Assembly: GCA_050633885.1 (NCBI GenBank) | Contig: JBOEHK010000005.1 | Coordinates: 496,001 to 560,000, forward strand | Reading direction: 5' to 3' | DNA length: 64,000 bases | Origin: JAWSVE01 sp050633885 | Lineage (GTDB): Bacteria; Pseudomonadota; Gammaproteobacteria; Pseudomonadales; Cellvibrionaceae | Part shown: positions 61,726-64,000 of the stretch, piece after piece | How the letters are laid out: each line of letters opens with the position of its first letter | Position numbering within the stretch: position 1 is the stretch's first letter | The notes under the pieces: model-generated | Databases searched by the model: none | Told to the model about the DNA's origin: nothing | What the model saw: the letters and a program-made list of their open reading frames with translations, nothing else | Position numbers and translations under genes: made by a program

Positions 61726-63999
61726 CGCACTGATTGGCATTGTTCTGATCCTGTCACCCGTTGCCGCAAAAATAGCATTACCGATAGCGGGCGCCAAAGG
61801 TGGCAGTGCAGGCTCCCCAATACCCGTTGGTGCATTATCACTCTGAATAAAATGCACATCGATTTCTGGCGTATGGGCAATTCGCATGGGCCGATACGTG
61901 TGAAAATTATCTTGTTCTATGCGCCCATTTTCCATGGTAATTTCTAAATCAAGCATTGTGCTTAACCCATCAACGACAGAACCTTCTATTTGAGATTTGG
62001 CACCACTCATATTGATCACAGGACCAATGTCTGCCGCAACTGTCACTTTATGAACGGTTATTTTTTTATTTTCATCAACGCTCACTTCAGCGACTTCTGC
62101 AATATGTCCAGCGTGGCTAAAATAAAAAGACAATCCCAATCCTCGGCCTTTAGGCAATGCTTTTCCCCAACCCGCTTTTTCTGCTGCGAGTTTAATCACA
62201 TCACTGGCTCGACCGGTATTTAAAGAACGAATATTTCCAGGCTCAAACCAACGAGGCTCGCCCATTATTTCTAATAAAAAATCTAAATGATCCCGATTGC
62301 CCAAGTGTGCCATTTCTGCCAGAAAACTTTGAATCGCCCATGCAGCGACATTCGAACCTGGAGCACGCCAAGGTCCACAGGGCGTTTTGATTTCTTGATA
62401 AGTCGTTGTACCGCGATAGTTTGTTAGATTTAATCCCGGAAATTCTGTTGCATATTGTTTTGCACCAGTGACAGGGGCATCGTTAGTTGCCATTGCGATC
62501 AGGTGGTTTTCCATCGCAATCAACTTTCCTTTTTGATCGACAGCGCCTTTTAAAGAATAAAAACCACCTGCTCGATAGAAGTCGTGAGTCATATCATCTT
62601 CACGAGACCACATTAATTTTATTGGGGCTTTCAACCGTTTAGAAATAGTCGACGCCTCACAAGAGAAATCTGTCCGACCTCTACGACCAAACGCACCGCC
62701 CATTCGCATTTGATTCACAACAACACGTCGCGCAGGAATACCCAACATTTTTTCGACCATGCCATAGATACGCGCCGGTGCTTGTGTGGGCGCCCAAACT
62801 TCTAACGATTCTTCTTGGCCATTTGCAGCAGGTTGATAATGTGCTGCACAGCCCATGGGCTCCATGCAAGCATGCGCTGCAAATTGATGCGTATAAAAAG
62901 TCTCTAATGTTTTATTGCTTTCATTAGCAAATTCGGCTTTAACATCACCTACATGAACGATTTCTTTTTTTCCATCTTTTAATGCAATTTTCTTTGCGTT
63001 TTCTCTTAATTGTTTCCAACTGTCTTTTGATGCATCCGTTTCATCCCATTCAATATTGAGAGCTTTGCGTGCACTGAATGCTTGCCATGTTGTTTTAGCA
63101 ACAACGGCAACACCCGATAATAATTCATTAACCTCATCATTACCTTCTAAAATAAACGCATCGACTACCCCAGGCATTTTTTTTATTTCATCGATATTGG
63201 CCGACTTTACTTTTCCAAAAAAAGCAGGGCATTTTTCATAAACCGCGAACAACATACCCGGTATTTTTAAATCCGTTGTAAATTGTGGTTCACCCGTAAC
63301 AAGATCTTTATTATCGACACCACCGATTTCAGTACCAATCAACGAATATTCAGAGCGTTTTTTATAAACCAGTGTATCTTTTTTAGGAACGGGTTGGCGT
63401 GCAGCATCAGATGCCAAAGCAGCAAACGTCAAACGCTTTTGCGATGGTTTATGAATAACATGACTATTTTCTGTAGTAATTTCTGAAGCTGAGACATTCC
63501 ATTTTTTTGCAGCCGCGGCAACAAACATCTGTTTTGCCGACGCTCCCATTTCACGCATTGGGTTAAACGTGCGATTAATGCTTCGAGAACCACCAGCTCG
63601 CTGCTCCCCATAAACGGCGGGGTTAACGGGTGCTTGTACGATTTCGACATCGTTCCAATTCGCTCCTAACTCTTCTGCCAATATCATGGGAATAGACGTC
63701 TTCACGCCCTGTCCCATTTCGGGGGTATGAGAGAACAGAATAATTTTTCCTTCCGGTGAAATATGAATAAACGCATTTAGGATAAATTGATTGGCCGCGC
63801 CTTCTAAATCTGTTTCTTTGCTTGTGGCTTCAGGTAAACATGCCGCTAATGTAAAACTACCACCGGCAATGCCAGTCACTTTTAATAGCGTGCGACGAGA
63901 GACAACATGCATAGCGCTCTTAGATTTCGCGTTATTAGCTTTCGCGTTATTAGTTTTCGTATTATTAGCCTCCGCTTTTTCATTCGGAGAAGAATACAT
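61708..63999 (-). CDS. Xanthine dehydrogenase-family molybdopterin-binding subunit (IorB-like)
   Basis: The 763-residue protein resembles the large subunit of isoquinoline 1-oxidoreductase-type aldehyde/xanthine dehydrogenases. A twin-arginine signal (SRRTLLKVTG, about 34-43) indicates periplasmic export with cofactor bound. The molybdenum cofactor motifs GGAFGRRGR (near residue 435) and the catalytic-Glu region TGIGEPALPPLAPAIGNA (near the C-terminus) are present. The first ATG is at 63999, one base from the window edge, and Met30 (MHVVSRRT) is an equally good start; residues before it are encoded by 15-bp repeats. The 2Fe-2S partner subunit is not seen and would lie to the right. Confidence 0.9.
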   Translation of the reverse strand: MYSSPNEKAEANNTKTNNAKANNAKSKSAMHVVSRRTLLKVTGIAGGSFTLAACLPEATSKETDLEGAANQFILNAFIHISPEGKIILFSHTPEMGQGVKTSIPMILAEELGANWNDVEIVQAPVNPAVYGEQRAGGSRSINRTFNPMREMGASAKQMFVAAAAKKWNVSASEITTENSHVIHKPSQKRLTFAALASDAARQPVPKKDTLVYKKRSEYSLIGTEIGGVDNKDLVTGEPQFTTDLKIPGMLFAVYEKCPAFFGKVKSANIDEIKKMPGVVDAFILEGNDEVNELLSGVAVVAKTTWQAFSARKALNIEWDETDASKDSWKQLRENAKKIALKDGKKEIVHVGDVKAEFANESNKTLETFYTHQFAAHACMEPMGCAAHYQPAANGQEESLEVWAPTQAPARIYGMVEKMLGIPARRVVVNQMRMGGAFGRRGRTDFSCEASTISKRLKAPIKLMWSREDDMTHDFYRAGGFYSLKGAVDQKGKLIAMENHLIAMATNDAPVTGAKQYATEFPGLNLTNYRGTTTYQEIKTPCGPWRAPGSNVAAWAIQSFLAEMAHLGNRDHLDFLLEIMGEPRWFEPGNIRSLNTGRASDVIKLAAEKAGWGKALPKGRGLGLSFYFSHAGHIAEVAEVSVDENKKITVHKVTVAADIGPVINMSGAKSQIEGSVVDGLSTMLDLEITMENGRIEQDNFHTYRPMRIAHTPEIDVHFIQSDNAPTGIGEPALPPLAPAIGNAIFAATGDRIRTMPISAEGYKV
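63926..63970. repeat. Three tandem 15-bp repeats at the start of the dehydrogenase gene
   Basis: Units at 63926-63940, 63941-63955 and 63956-63970 differ by a few bases (TTCGCGTTATTAGCT and variants). In frame they encode a repeated AKANN-like pentapeptide ahead of the Tat signal. They may instead lie upstream of the true start codon. Confidence 0.85.
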
Positions 64000-64000
64000 T

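Noticed and set aside
1..64000. tRNA or rRNA genes
   Set aside because: I looked in the larger intergenic gaps for cloverleaf signatures such as GGTTCGAATCC-like arms and found none. A tRNAscan run would settle this.

Overview
The window is chromosomal DNA of a Gram-negative gammaproteobacterium, most likely a marine member of the Pseudomonadales/Cellvibrionales group. The left half (about 2.5-29.6 kb) keeps the gene order I know from Pseudomonas aeruginosa: hemE, gltD, gltB, a DamX-like SPOR protein, aroB, aroK, pilQ-P-O-N-M, mrcA/ponA, malic enzyme, rpmE, priA, a SPOR protein, hslV, hslU and a DUF971 gene. One member of that order, argS, is missing between priA and the SPOR gene. Genes are moderately AT-rich, outer-membrane and periplasmic systems are plentiful (secretin, TonB-dependent receptor, lipoproteins, Tat substrate), and no tRNA, rRNA, insertion sequence, prophage or CRISPR array was seen. 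Layout: 0-2.3 kb holds psd and a convergent, apparently degenerate HD-GYP gene. 2.5-18.7 kb is one long minus-strand block of haem, glutamate, cell-envelope, shikimate and type IV pilus assembly genes. 18.9-29.6 kb holds peptidoglycan synthesis (mrcA), malic enzyme, L31, replication restart (priA), SPOR, and the HslUV protease-chaperone. The right half is accessory. 30.0-35.3 kb is a FecI/FecR-type surface-signalling cassette that ends in an STN-bearing TonB-dependent receptor, with a 29-codon candidate leader ORF in front of the sigma gene. 36.1-46.8 kb is the most unusual part. It contains a 1244-residue lipoprotein whose middle region resembles the calcium-binding and pore/oligomerisation domains of anthrax protective antigen/binary toxin B and whose C-terminus is a beta-helix followed by a collagen-like glycine-rich tail. 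Next to it are a 1368-residue Ser/Thr kinase-ATPase-TPR signalling protein, a divergent lipoxygenase-like enzyme with an altered iron-ligand pattern, and a TIGR02999-type sigma factor. 47.1-57.7 kb holds sensing and stress genes: a SCO1-like protein beside a histidine-rich membrane chemoreceptor, a TonB_C lipoprotein, a Kef-type antiporter, a SlyD-like isomerase, a cysteine-rich Fe-S-type repressor divergent from a glyoxalase-fold gene, a GGDEF-EAL protein and a beta-lactamase-fold lipoprotein. 57.8-64 kb looks oxidative/catabolic: a redoxin-cytochrome c-copper monooxygenase fusion, a second glyoxalase-fold protein, an alpha/beta hydrolase, and a Tat-exported molybdopterin dehydrogenase subunit that begins at the right edge. 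How the parts may work together is inference: the kinase and sigma factor could control the adjacent lipoxygenase-like and toxin-like genes, and the last four enzymes could share a substrate-oxidation route. Sequence alone does not prove either.
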